A stretch of 64,000 bases of DNA from Nitrospira sp. (GTDB taxonomy: Bacteria; Nitrospirota; Thermodesulfovibrionia; Thermodesulfovibrionales; Dissulfurispiraceae): the NCBI GenBank assembly GCA_002634385.1, contig NSJL01000003.1, positions 1-64,000 on the forward strand, written 5' to 3'. The position numbers and the translations under genes were made by a program. The notes beneath the pieces were generated by a model, which searched no databases, was not told the DNA's origin, and was given only the letters and a program-made list of their open reading frames with translations. Positions 27,017 to 35,375 of the stretch are shown piece by piece. Position 1 is the stretch's first letter. Each line of letters starts with the position of its first letter.

Positions 27017-27637
27017 ATGCGGGTCAAAATCTGCGGCATAACCAATCTGGAAGATGCGCTGGCGGCGGTGGACTACGGTGCGGACGCGCTGGGATTCATC
27101 TTTTTCGGAAAGAGCCCGCGCTTCATTCTTCCGGAGAGGGTCAGGGAGATCGTTTCATATCTGCCCCCCCTGATCACCACGGTGGGGGTATTTGTGAATG
27201 AGGAACCGGAGCGGGCGAAGGAGACCATGGAGCAGACAGGCCTCGACATCCTCCAGTTGCACGGAGACGAGCCGCCCGAGGTATGCGCTGTCTGGCCCAG
27301 GGTCATACGGTCCGTGCGGGTGAAGGAGCTTACGGACTTGAAACCGCTTGAAATCTACCGGGCGTCGGCTTTTCTCCTCGACACCTATTCGCCGGGGCAG
27401 TTCGGCGGTACGGGGCAGATCTTCAACTGGGATATCGCGGTGGAGGCGAAGCGGTTCGGAAGGATCATCCTTTCAGGCGGCCTGAATCCCGATAACGTCG
27501 GGAAGGCTATCCAGCGGGTGAGGCCCTATGCCGTGGATGTGAGCAGCGGGATAGAGCGGGAGAAGGGCAGGAAGGACCTGAAGAAGATGCGCGCCTTTAT
27601 CGAAAGGGCGAAGGCGGCTGCTTCGCCCTCTGCCTGA
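27017..27637 (+). CDS. trpF: Phosphoribosylanthranilate isomerase
   Basis: 206 residues, TIM-barrel. It isomerises phosphoribosylanthranilate to CdRP in tryptophan synthesis. The catalytic Cys is in VKICGITNLEDA and the general-acid Asp in LLDTYSPGQFGGTG; phosphate loops SGGLNPDNV and DVSSGIE close the barrel. A GAAGAAGG Shine-Dalgarno is 2-9 bases upstream. A TATAAT overlaps the trpB2 stop at 27002-27007 and might add an internal promoter. It is cotranscribed with trpB2 and convergent with queF. Confidence 0.95.
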   Translation: MRVKICGITNLEDALAAVDYGADALGFIFFGKSPRFILPERVREIVSYLPPLITTVGVFVNEEPERAKETMEQTGLDILQLHGDEPPEVCAVWPRVIRSVRVKELTDLKPLEIYRASAFLLDTYSPGQFGGTGQIFNWDIAVEAKRFGRIILSGGLNPDNVGKAIQRVRPYAVDVSSGIEREKGRKDLKKMRAFIERAKAAASPSA

Positions 27638-27650
27638 ACGCGATACCCCT

Positions 27651-28034
27651 TTAGCCGGATTTGGCGCTGCGGCCGTTCGAAGCGACCCGGATTACCGTCT
27701 TCACATTCCCCCGGGGATTGAAATCCCCGACCACTTCGAGAAAGCGCGGCCGCAGAAGCTTTTCCAGTTCCGCATAGATACGGTTCGTCGATTCCTCATG
27801 GGAGATATGGATATCCCTGAAGGAATTCAAATAGAGCTTGAGGGCCTTCAACTCCACGATCTTCCGGTCGGGTACGTAGTGTATGGTAAAAGTGGCGAAA
27901 TCGGGATACCCCGAGCGCGGGCAGAGGCAGGTGAACTCGGGAAAGGTGATGGTGATCTCGTAATCCCGCTCGGGATTGGGGTTGTCCCATATTTCAAGCT
28001 GCGCTTCCTGTACCGCTTTTTCTCCGTAACGCAT
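27651..28034 (-). CDS. queF: NADPH-dependent preQ0 reductase (QueF type I)
   Basis: 127 residues, unimodular QueF. It reduces the nitrile of 7-cyano-7-deazaguanine to preQ1 for queuosine in tRNA. The catalytic Cys lies in [14 protein letters not shown], the QueF motif [15 protein letters not shown] follows, then [12 protein letters not shown] with the conserved Glu. AAAGGAGA precedes the start. A 273-bp inverted-repeat element ends only 20 bases upstream of the start codon, so the native promoter has probably been displaced or is supplied by that element. No preQ1 riboswitch was recognised. Confidence 0.94.
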   Translation of the reverse strand: MRYGEKAVQEAQLEIWDNPNPERDYEITITFPEFTCLCPRSGYPDFATFTIHYVPDRKIVELKALKLYLNSFRDIHISHEESTNRIYAELEKLLRPRFLEVVGDFNPRGNVKTVIRVASNGRSAKSG

Positions 28035-28054
28035 CGAAATCTCCTTTATTTGTT

Positions 28055-28327
28055 AGAGCGTATTTTAAAAGTCCGTCTACTACGGTCGGCTGCAGATTCC
28101 CTGTGCTACGTCCCACCCCAGAAAATCTCTGATTTTCCGGGGACCCCGGACTACGTTGTCGGGGAAAATAGTCCTCAACGTAGCTCTGCTACGCCTCCGG
28201 GCTCTTTCGCTGCCCCAAAGAATCTTTGATTCTTCGGGGACCCCTGTTCTTTTTCCGGGGTCCTTGGCCGCCTTGCACAGAAAACCTTCGCTCGACCTCG
28301 TTACGAAGGACTTTTAAAACACGCTCT
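28055..28327. mobile_element. MITE-like element with 20-bp terminal inverted repeats
   Basis: AGAGCGTATTTTAAAAGTCC (28055-28074) matches the complement of 28308-28327 at 19 of 20 positions. Inside are two 27-base hairpins of identical design, 28116-28142 (CCCCAGAAAATC/GATTTTCCGGGG) and 28213-28239 (CCCCAAAGAATC/GATTCTTCGGGG). They share the same A-C mismatch and carry compensating changes in the stem. CTACGTTG/CAACGTAG forms a third stem. No coding capacity is seen and no clear target duplication. It lies directly upstream of queF. Confidence 0.7.
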
Positions 28328-28522
28328 TGCTTCTCCCCTGCAGAGAAAGAATACGAAGTATGCCGCAAGGGACTGAACCCTCCGCAGTGAAGCTTCTATT
28401 GTAGTGCAATCTCTCCGGAATTGGCAAAAGGCCGAATTGCCTCATCAGGAATCTATTCGAAAGTGAATCGTTGCCTCAAATCACAACCTATTTCAAATGA
28501 TTTCCATGAAATATCCGAATTT

Positions 28523-28554
28523 GTCATTCCCGCAGTCTTTTAGCGGGAATCCAG
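28523..28554. repeat. Inverted palindrome, left flank of GIY-YIG gene
   Basis: GTCATTCCCGCAGTC then TTTTAGCGGGAATCCAG, with a CCCGC/GCGGG stem. It matches the complement of 28871-28902 at 31 of 32 positions. The interval 28328-28522 holds only AT-rich sequence with partial inverted copies of TCTATTCGAA and CGTTGCCTCA, also present beyond the right flank at 28918-28950. Confidence 0.85.
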
Positions 28555-28573
28555 ATTTCTTTAAATACATGCA

Positions 28574-28858
28574 TTACAACGCATCATATAAATCATTCCA
28601 CTGAGGATTGCTTTTCTCTATAAGATGCAGCTTCCAATCACGTCGCCACCTCTTTATTTGCTTTTCTCTTGCTATTGCTGCATCGGCACTTTCATGCATT
28701 TCATACCAGACAGGGCGATGGACAGCATATTCTTTCGTGAAACCATCGACAAGATTATTCCTATGCTCATAGATGCGTTTCATTAAATCTGATGTAACAC
28801 CTGTATAAAGAGTGCCATTACGTTTATTGCAAAGAATGTAAACATAAAAGCTCTTCAT
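28574..28858 (-). CDS. GIY-YIG nuclease family protein
   Basis: 94 residues, a complete single-domain GIY-YIG protein of the UPF0213/YhbQ class. Core motifs: YVYILCNKRNGTLYTGVTSDL (GIY..YIG equivalent), RIYEHRN (Arg helix), and the catalytic-Glu helix AREKQIKRWRR. Such proteins are predicted endonucleases of unclear role. The gene is exactly bracketed by 32-bp inverted palindromes (28523-28554 and 28871-28902), as is its frameshifted paralogue at 12190-12478. Isolated, with low local GC, suggesting mobility as a unit. Confidence 0.88.
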   Translation of the reverse strand: MKSFYVYILCNKRNGTLYTGVTSDLMKRIYEHRNNLVDGFTKEYAVHRPVWYEMHESADAAIAREKQIKRWRRDWKLHLIEKSNPQWNDLYDAL

Positions 28859-28870
28859 GCTTTCTTTCTC

Positions 28871-28902
28871 CTGGATTCCCGCTAAAGGACTGCGGGAATG
28901 AC
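28871..28902. repeat. Inverted palindrome, right flank of GIY-YIG gene
   Basis: Reverse complement of the 28523-28554 palindrome with one difference. The outer ends of both flanks read GTCAT, the same terminus as the 77-bp multi-hairpin family. Confidence 0.85.
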
Positions 28903-28979
28903 GTGACCTTATTATAGATTTTTCGAATAGATTTTATGTGAGGCAACGGTAAGGCCCGTTCCCGGGCGGCCATTCATCG

Positions 28980-30113
28980 TCAGGCGTGAAGGCGTTGTGG
29001 TTTTCGGATCATGTTGAGAATAAGCGTATCGATATCCCGGGGAACAGAGAGCCGCGCACACCGGGGATGTTCTTTCGGGCAGGAGTAAGGAACCCTGAAG
29101 GGCGACTGGCAGGGGGAGCACTCCGCAGACTCCAGAACCATCGCGCTCTCCTCCACGGGCCTTTGATACGCGGAATTATGGGGTCCGGGAATGCTTATCA
29201 CGGGCGTTCCCATGGCAGCCGCAATATAAAGCGGACCGCTGTCAGTTCCGACGAAGCAGTGCAGCCGCCCCAATAATTCAGGCAGCTCTGCCAGGGTAAA
29301 GGCTCCGCAACTATCTATTATCCTTCTCCCGTCCCCGCTCATCTGCATCAGTTGTTCAGTGAGAACCTGATCGCTCTTCGTGCCGATCAATACCGCTTTG
29401 TGGCGTCTGTCACGCTGAAGGATCAGCTCGATCAGCCAGGATAATTCATATATTTTCAAGCTTTTCAAGGCGTTCGGGCTGCTGCAGGCGATGCCGATCA
29501 GGATGTCGTCCGGCAGGAGAGTAGTGCTCCTGAGGAATTTGTCCGCTTTGCCCTTTGCGCCGGGCGGGGGGTAAAGCTCTCTCCGCAGCGTGGTATTTTC
29601 GATCCCGATGGAGCGCAAGGCTCTTGCATAGGTCATCGAAACCATCTCGCCGGCCTTATACCGCTCGCTGCGGGAATTAAAGAAAGTGCTGAGCCGGTAG
29701 GTCAGGCCGGCGACATCGGGGATGATTCCGAGCCGCACCGGAATTGCAGCCCAGAATGCTCCCAGTGTAAGCGATGCATTGGGGACGAAATTCAGGCAAA
29801 TGTCATAGCGGCCCCGGCGCAGTGTCCGGATGAGCCTGATCTTTCCCGAAATTCCCTTTGTCGAGGCGAGGGTTTCCACCTCATCGATATGGGGGTTGCA
29901 GAGCATCAGTTCTGCGGTGAGGGGGGTGCAGAGGAGCGTGACTTTCGAGTGGGGATACGCCTGTTTGAGGATTCTGAATATGTGGGAGGTGCATACCATA
30001 TCCCCTATCTTTGCGGTCTGGATCACCAGAATATTCCTGCTCTCCTTTCTCTTCAGAAAAGCGAGCAGAAAGAGCAGCGGCGAGAAGAGAAAAGTAAGGA
30101 GAACATAGATCAT
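28980..30113 (-). CDS. Glycosyltransferase family 9 (heptosyltransferase-like)
   Basis: 377 residues. GT9 enzymes add heptose from ADP-heptose to LPS core. Features: a membrane-proximal hydrophobic start (MIYVLLTFLFSPLLFLLAFL, probably a membrane anchor), IQTAKIGDMVCTSHIFRILK (donor loop), IGIACSSPNALK, and the acceptor/donor motif GTDSGPLYIAAAMGTPVISI. A Cys-rich tail (SPCQSPFRVPYSCPKEHPRC) resembles the four-Cys tails of its sisters at 32201 and 34167. Overlaps the upstream O-antigen ligase gene by four bases; it is the last gene of the seven-gene LPS run. Confidence 0.87.
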   Translation of the reverse strand: MIYVLLTFLFSPLLFLLAFLKRKESRNILVIQTAKIGDMVCTSHIFRILKQAYPHSKVTLLCTPLTAELMLCNPHIDEVETLASTKGISGKIRLIRTLRRGRYDICLNFVPNASLTLGAFWAAIPVRLGIIPDVAGLTYRLSTFFNSRSERYKAGEMVSMTYARALRSIGIENTTLRRELYPPPGAKGKADKFLRSTTLLPDDILIGIACSSPNALKSLKIYELSWLIELILQRDRRHKAVLIGTKSDQVLTEQLMQMSGDGRRIIDSCGAFTLAELPELLGRLHCFVGTDSGPLYIAAAMGTPVISIPGPHNSAYQRPVEESAMVLESAECSPCQSPFRVPYSCPKEHPRCARLSVPRDIDTLILNMIRKPQRLHA

Positions 30114-31255
30114 GTCTCCGGCACCTTTTGGGGCTTGCCGATCCCGAACATGAGGCCTGCCAGCAAGGTAAACGCGATGGCGTGCTCATGGTGGAGCGTG
30201 GTATCGAAGATGCCGCTGAAAAAGGTGACCAGGAATCCGCCCAGAGCTCCGTACTGTACCGCCCCGGTGAATCCGTCCGATGCCCGGACCTTCCGGAAGC
30301 CGTACAGAAAGCCCGCCAGCATGAGGAGGAGGATGGCGAGCCCGGGCAGTCCCATCTGCGAGGTGACCTGCAAATAGAGGTTGTGTGCGTCGTAATAGGT
30401 GCGGCCTGCCTCGGGGGAGAAGGAATAGTCGGCGGGAAAAGTGTATTTGAAATGGTTCAGACCGATTCCGGTGAAGGGATGCTCCAGGAAAACAGAGAAG
30501 GCATGCTGCCATATCTCGGAGCGGCTGATAAGGGACTGAAAGGAAAAGAGCTTCGACCACATGGGCTTATAGAGGAACAGGGCGAGGGAGAAAAGGGACG
30601 AAATCCCCAGGGTGACCGGGAGGAACAGGTTGGTGCGCCTGCGCCGGGCGAGGAGAAAGAGCATGAAGACAAACAGGGCCAGGAAGGAGGCCCGCATTGC
30701 GGTCATCACCGTCGCGATGAGAGTGACAAGGATGAAGGCGCCCAGAACGACCCGTGAGGCCCGTGTCTCCCGGTCCGAGAGGGCGGCGGAACTGATCATG
30801 GAGGAGAGGACGATGACAAAGAACATGGCGTTGTAATTCTGGTTTCCCAACCCATGCACCTCCAGGGGCTTGTTCAGGTGAATGGCCTGGAAAATACCGT
30901 ACAGTGCGGCCGCGGCAGTGGTGAGATAGAGGCTCCAGAGCACTGTCCTGCCCTCCTCCTTGCGGGAAATAGTGGAGGCGCAGAAGAAGGGGACGGTATA
31001 GTAGAGGATGTCCCGCGTTCCCTTGATGCTTTTGAGCGGGTTTTCCGCGAATATGCTGCTTGCCAGTCCTGCAAGAAGGAAGAACAGGAGTCCGTAATGG
31101 AGCGGGGACATTTTCAGGGTGACCTCTTTCCTGAGGATCTGGACAATCAGGACGGCCAGAAGGAGGAAGAGAGAGATGATTTTCAGCGTATTCGCAAAGG
31201 GCAGCGACAGCGCAAGGACCACTAATAAATAGAATTTGATTCTGTCGAGACTCAT
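30110..31255 (-). CDS. O-antigen ligase family protein (WaaL-like)
   Basis: 381 residues, about ten or eleven membrane spans. The Wzy_C region contains GIGLNHFKYTFP and then AHNLYLQVTSQMGLPGLAIL, with the catalytic-type His in AHNLYL. WaaL joins O-antigen to lipid A-core at the periplasmic face. A Wzy polymerase is the main alternative; the LPS-core context favours a ligase. It overlaps genes on both sides by four bases, so it is translationally coupled in the cluster. Confidence 0.85.
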   Translation of the reverse strand: MSLDRIKFYLLVVLALSLPFANTLKIISLFLLLAVLIVQILRKEVTLKMSPLHYGLLFFLLAGLASSIFAENPLKSIKGTRDILYYTVPFFCASTISRKEEGRTVLWSLYLTTAAAALYGIFQAIHLNKPLEVHGLGNQNYNAMFFVIVLSSMISSAALSDRETRASRVVLGAFILVTLIATVMTAMRASFLALFVFMLFLLARRRRTNLFLPVTLGISSLFSLALFLYKPMWSKLFSFQSLISRSEIWQHAFSVFLEHPFTGIGLNHFKYTFPADYSFSPEAGRTYYDAHNLYLQVTSQMGLPGLAILLLMLAGFLYGFRKVRASDGFTGAVQYGALGGFLVTFFSGIFDTTLHHEHAIAFTLLAGLMFGIGKPQKVPET

Positions 31256-32199
31256 ATCCGTGATCCCCTCTGCTCCTTTACTCGCTGCACCGCAGTCAGC
31301 AACCGTTCCATGCGGCGGGCGTAGGTATGCTCCTGCAGTACTCTCCTGTGGGCGTTCTCCGCGATCTTCCTCCGCTCGTCGTGAGCCTGTGTATAATACA
31401 GGATTTTCCGGAAACAGTCATCAATGTCCCCGAACATGACGATTTCCTCCCCTTCGACGAAAGCATCCCTCCCGTGCACCCTCTCATCTGAGAGCAGAAA
31501 CCCCCCGCATGCGGGTATCCCGTAGCACCTCTCGGCCAGTCCCCAGCTCTTTTCCCCGCACCTGTCGGCGGCACACCCGATATTCAGGTTGATTCTGCTC
31601 CTCTGGATCAGCCCGACCTGCTCTCTGAAGCTCATATGCCTGCTGTCTTCGAACCGGTAGGTAATGCCCGCTCCCCGGAGCAGGGAGGCCAGGGTTTTCA
31701 GAAAGTCGGTACGGTGACGGTGCTCGGGATACCTCTCCGAATCGATATTGCCGGCAAAGGAAACATCCACCGTGTACCATGCAGGGTCCCTGAGGTCTTC
31801 AAGGGTGACGGAGCCCTGATTATAGCTGCAGAGCCACGCCGCGTTGGGGAGATAAAGGACCCTTCCCCCCTCGGGGAGCCCCTGGAGGGAATGGGTCGCG
31901 AAGATATCCACCAGTCCCGCCTTCAGAAGCAGGGGGAGCTTCCATTTCCGCGCCCCGATATTGGGGAGATCGAGGCACCAGGTGGCGACGGGAATACCAG
32001 CCTTCCTGAGCCTTCGGGAGAGGGCGAGAAACTTCAGCTCTTCCTTGAGGATGTTTTTGAACTCGAACAGGACGGCGTCGGCGCCGCTTCCGATGGCCTC
32101 TCCCGCGTCCCACTTCACATAGACGAAGGTATGTCCCAGTTCCTGCAGGGCCTCCTCGATCCTTTCCTGCCGGTGCCGGTGGTGCAGAGCGAGCTTCAC
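31252..32199 (-). CDS. CgeB-like glycosyltransferase
   Basis: 315 residues with a GT-B-type layout. The C-terminal half has the CgeB/Glyco_trans_1_2 pattern (SRINLNIGC...ERCYGIPACGGFLLSDER, then FRKILYYTQAHDERRKIAENAHRRV). The N-terminal half binds the acceptor in related enzymes. Donor and acceptor sugars are unknown. The gene is coupled to waaL-like (ATGA overlap) and one base from the next GT9 gene, which places it in LPS core or O-chain synthesis. Confidence 0.82.
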   Translation of the reverse strand: MKLALHHRHRQERIEEALQELGHTFVYVKWDAGEAIGSGADAVLFEFKNILKEELKFLALSRRLRKAGIPVATWCLDLPNIGARKWKLPLLLKAGLVDIFATHSLQGLPEGGRVLYLPNAAWLCSYNQGSVTLEDLRDPAWYTVDVSFAGNIDSERYPEHRHRTDFLKTLASLLRGAGITYRFEDSRHMSFREQVGLIQRSRINLNIGCAADRCGEKSWGLAERCYGIPACGGFLLSDERVHGRDAFVEGEEIVMFGDIDDCFRKILYYTQAHDERRKIAENAHRRVLQEHTYARRMERLLTAVQRVKEQRGSRI

Positions 32200-32200
32200 T

Positions 32201-33304
32201 TCATACTCCTGCCGTGTCCCGGGCGCGCACGAGCCGGGCCGCCGCGGTGACGACCTCCCCGGGGGATATCTGGTCCATGCAGACCGGATGGGAGCATTTT
32301 TTCCCGGTGCAGGGGGTGCATGTCTTCGCCTTTTCGATTACAACGGCCTTTTCCGCCCGGTACGGACCGCAGAGGCGGGGGTCGGTGGGGCAGAAAAGGG
32401 CCACCACGGGGGTGGCGAGGGCGAAGGCGATATGCATGGGCCCCGTGTCGTTGGCGATGAATACGTCCATTTTCCCGATGAGGGCGGCTGTTTCCCGCAG
32501 TGACAGGCTTCCGGCGGCCGATATGGCCCCTCTGATCCCGGCTGCCACCGTGTCGGCCAGCTCCCTCTCCGCACCTCCGCCGGTCACCACGACCCTGCAT
32601 CCGAGCCTTTCCGCAAGGAGGTTCCCCGCAGTGATGAAATGGCGTGGAGGCCAGCATTTGTAGGGTTTCTGAGCTCCGGGATGGAGCCCGACGAGGAGCG
32701 AATCGCCGTTGATCCCGTGGTTTTTGAGGAACGCGTCGGCTGCTTCCCTCTCCCTTTCCGCCAAAGCGAGAAACAGGGGACGCGGTGAGGGGGTCGCCCC
32801 TGTGCAGCGGAGTTGGGCGAAGCGCGTTTCGACCGCATGGAGGGTGGGGTCGGGACGGACAGGCCGGGTCAGAATGAAATCGAGCCCTTTGTTCTGCCCC
32901 TCCACTCCGATGATTTCGGCGGCCCCGGTCAGCAGAGTGAGCGGCCAGATGATACGGTCGGAGGCATGAAAGACAAACACCGTGTCGAAGGCCCTCTTTC
33001 TGAGCGTCCGGAGGAGAGAGAGCATCGACAGGAACCCGGCCGTCCCCCTCCGGAAGACGAAGAGCTCATCGACCGCCGGGTTCCCTTTCAGGATTTCGGA
33101 GCCAGGGGGGCTGGTGAGCACCCCGATATGCCCCTCCGGAAAGGCGACCCTCAGCTCTGCAAGGGCCGGGGTTCCCCAGAGCGTGTCGCCGACTCCCGTG
33201 GCGCTCACCACGAGGAAGCGCCTCCGGCTGCCGGGAACGGTTTCCTTGCGTGCACCGGCGCCTCTGACGATACGGTAGAGGATCTTAATAAGGATGTTTT
33301 TCAT
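32201..33304 (-). CDS. Glycosyltransferase family 9 (heptosyltransferase-like)
   Basis: 367 residues. The N-terminus carries FLVVSATGVGDTLWGTPALAELR (GT9 donor loop), then LKGNPAVDELFVF, VGLHPGAQKPYKCW and FIANDTGPMHIAFALATPVVAL. The tail has the four-Cys cluster CTPCTGKKCSHPVC. It is closest in form to heptosyltransferase II (WaaF). The sugar is inferred from family only. Part of the LPS run, 27 bases from the next gene. Confidence 0.87.
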   Translation of the reverse strand: MKNILIKILYRIVRGAGARKETVPGSRRRFLVVSATGVGDTLWGTPALAELRVAFPEGHIGVLTSPPGSEILKGNPAVDELFVFRRGTAGFLSMLSLLRTLRKRAFDTVFVFHASDRIIWPLTLLTGAAEIIGVEGQNKGLDFILTRPVRPDPTLHAVETRFAQLRCTGATPSPRPLFLALAEREREAADAFLKNHGINGDSLLVGLHPGAQKPYKCWPPRHFITAGNLLAERLGCRVVVTGGGAERELADTVAAGIRGAISAAGSLSLRETAALIGKMDVFIANDTGPMHIAFALATPVVALFCPTDPRLCGPYRAEKAVVIEKAKTCTPCTGKKCSHPVCMDQISPGEVVTAAARLVRARDTAGV

Positions 33305-33331
33305 TGAACGAGGTGCAGGGTCCGGAACATT

Positions 33332-34126
33332 TTACTTCTCTTCCCCCTGCCCGGAGCCGGAGGATGCCCCGCTTCTCTTTATCTGGTACAGCTTGACGTG
33401 TTTGAGGAAGGTGTAGAGGGCCGCATAGGTGCCCAGGACAAACCCGTAGTAGCCGTCGAGGAAGTTCTTTTTGAAGAAATACCACTTGAAGAAAGCCCCC
33501 ACCGGGTTGAGCATGAGAGAGAGAAAGGTTGTCCGGGGTGCGGCGGCGGAGTACCCCTCCGCATGCCGGCTCGTGTATTTGTTCGCCTTGTCATAGAGCT
33601 GATGGAGGGAAGCGATGGCGTCGTGCAGGAGCGTGCCGTCCAGCCATGCGAAGTCCCTGAAGCCGACCGGCTTGTCGTGGACGGGGCTCTCGTTGAAGCG
33701 GACTGTGGCGCGGTGGAAGAAGCGGATGATCGTGTCGGGGGAGCTGACCGGATAAAAGGCATGGACCGGCTTGTCGAAAAAGAACCATTGCCGGCGGAGG
33801 CGGAAGGCCTCCTTCTCCTCGAGCCCCCCCTCCTTCAGGCGGAGGAGGTGAGCGACCATCCTCTCATCCGGATACTCGTCCGAATCGATGCAGAACACCC
33901 AGTCGTTGCTGCAGCGCTCGACGGCGTAGTTCATCTGCAGGCCATGGTATTTATATTCCCTGGAAAAAACCTTGTCGGTGAATTCCCGCGCTATCTCCAC
34001 GGTGTTGTCCGTACTGAAGGAATCCACCACGACGATTTCATCCGCGAACTTTGCAGCACCTTCCAGCGTCCTCCGGAGGGTCCGCGCGGAATTGAAGGTG
34101 ACGCAACAAACGCTGATACGAGTCAT
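33332..34126 (-). CDS. Glycosyltransferase family 2 (WaaE/KdtX-like)
   Basis: 264 residues from ATG 34126. GT-A fold: ISVCCVTFNSARTLRRTLEG, EIVVVDSFSTDNTVEIA, CIDSDEYPDE (the metal-binding DxD) and a WLDGTLLHD motif typical of the WaaE/KdtX group that adds glucose to LPS heptose I. A hydrophobic/aromatic C-terminal helix (FFKWYFFKKNFLDGYYGFVLGT) suggests membrane association. The frame extends to 34426 but those residues are Pro/Arg-rich and overlap the upstream gene; the family start is MTRISVCC. Confidence 0.88.
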   Translation of the reverse strand: MTRISVCCVTFNSARTLRRTLEGAAKFADEIVVVDSFSTDNTVEIAREFTDKVFSREYKYHGLQMNYAVERCSNDWVFCIDSDEYPDERMVAHLLRLKEGGLEEKEAFRLRRQWFFFDKPVHAFYPVSSPDTIIRFFHRATVRFNESPVHDKPVGFRDFAWLDGTLLHDAIASLHQLYDKANKYTSRHAEGYSAAAPRTTFLSLMLNPVGAFFKWYFFKKNFLDGYYGFVLGTYAALYTFLKHVKLYQIKRSGASSGSGQGEEK

Positions 34127-34166
34127 TTTTATACAGTCTCCCGGCGATAGAAAATCTTCCCGATCA

Positions 34167-35375
34167 TTATATACTTTTCGGAATCGGTCCATCAAACCGG
34201 GTGGGCCGGGTGGGCCGGGCGTGCTGCTTCGGCATGCCGCCGATCTTCTCCCGCAGGGCCTCCTCCACTTCGGGTACGGTGATGGATTCCAGGCAGTCGC
34301 TCTTCTTCGAGCCGTTGCACCCGTCCCTGCCGCAGGGCACGCACTCCCTGTCGCTCTGGAGCACCGTGTGCCTTTCCGTCTTCTGGACGCCGGATTTCCT
34401 GCCGTATGCATGGGGGGCCTGTTCATCCCAGGGGCCCCAATTGGGAACCCCGCTTGGCCCGAACAGGGCGAGCACCGGAGTGCCCACTGCCGCCGCCATG
34501 TGCATGGGGGCGGAATCCACCCCGAAAAAGAGGTCCGCCGCCGCGGAAAGGGCCCCGAGCTGCTTCAGGGTCGTCCGGCCGCAGAGGACCACCAGATGCG
34601 ACAGGGCACCGGGGAGCGCATGGAGGGGGACCAGGGAGAGGATCCTCTCTGTCTTCTCGATCTCCTTTTGAGCGGGGGAAGAGGTGACGACTGTCTTGAT
34701 GCCCTGATTGACGAGCCATCCGATCACTTCCGCCATGCTTTCGTCCTTCCAGCATTTGAAGAACCAGCGGGAGGTGGGATGGATATGGACGACGGTATCC
34801 GAGTCCCGTATCCCGTGCTCTTCGAAGATGCCCCGCACGAACCGCTTCGCCTCTTCGGGAATGAAGAAGTCGACGGAGAGATCTTCCGTGGTGATGCCGC
34901 AGTGCCGCACCACGTCGAGGTTCTGCAGGACCATATGGCGCCGGCCGTCCACCGGGGCAAGGTGGGTATAGAGGTGCTTCTTCCCGATGAAGCCCGCCCC
35001 CCTGGGGTCGGCGGCAAGGCGGTAACGCGCCCCGGAGAGAAAAGAGAGGAGGGCGGGTCTGTCTCCGCTGGTCAGGTCCACGGTCATATCGAAGCCCCGG
35101 TCCCGTACGGACCGGTAGAAGGAGGCCTCCCCCAGGTACCTGCGCAGGAGAGACGCCCCCTTGATGCTCCTGTCGAACACGAGGATATCGTCGACAAGGG
35201 GATTCCCCCGCAGCACCTCCTCCGTCCCCGCGTTGACGAGGGCCGTGCAGTGAGCGGCGGGGAATGTCTCTTTCAGTGCCCGGAAGACCGGCACGGTAAG
35301 GAGAACATCTCCGATGTGGCGCAGTTTGATCACGAGGATCCTCTTCACCAGCGCGGGATTGAGGGGGGCTCTCAT
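34167..35375 (-). CDS. Glycosyltransferase family 9 (WaaQ/RfaQ-like heptosyltransferase III)
   Basis: 402 residues. ILVIKLRHIGDVLLTVPVFRALK (donor loop), HIHPTSRWFFKCW, FFGVDSAPMHMAAAVGTPVLALFGPSG and a WGPW motif match the RfaQ group. A Cys-rich stretch (CVPCGRDGCNGSKKSDC) follows near the C-terminus. This is the third GT9 enzyme of the cluster, implying at least three heptose-type (or related) additions in the core. It overlaps the GT4 gene stop/start by four bases. Confidence 0.88.
   Translation of the reverse strand: MRAPLNPALVKRILVIKLRHIGDVLLTVPVFRALKETFPAAHCTALVNAGTEEVLRGNPLVDDILVFDRSIKGASLLRRYLGEASFYRSVRDRGFDMTVDLTSGDRPALLSFLSGARYRLAADPRGAGFIGKKHLYTHLAPVDGRRHMVLQNLDVVRHCGITTEDLSVDFFIPEEAKRFVRGIFEEHGIRDSDTVVHIHPTSRWFFKCWKDESMAEVIGWLVNQGIKTVVTSSPAQKEIEKTERILSLVPLHALPGALSHLVVLCGRTTLKQLGALSAAADLFFGVDSAPMHMAAAVGTPVLALFGPSGVPNWGPWDEQAPHAYGRKSGVQKTERHTVLQSDRECVPCGRDGCNGSKKSDCLESITVPEVEEALREKIGGMPKQHARPTRPTRFDGPIPKSI

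Noticed and set aside
28035..28330. preQ1 riboswitch before queF
   Set aside because: The leader is occupied by the inverted-repeat element; no preQ1-type short hairpin with an A-rich tail near the Shine-Dalgarno was seen.
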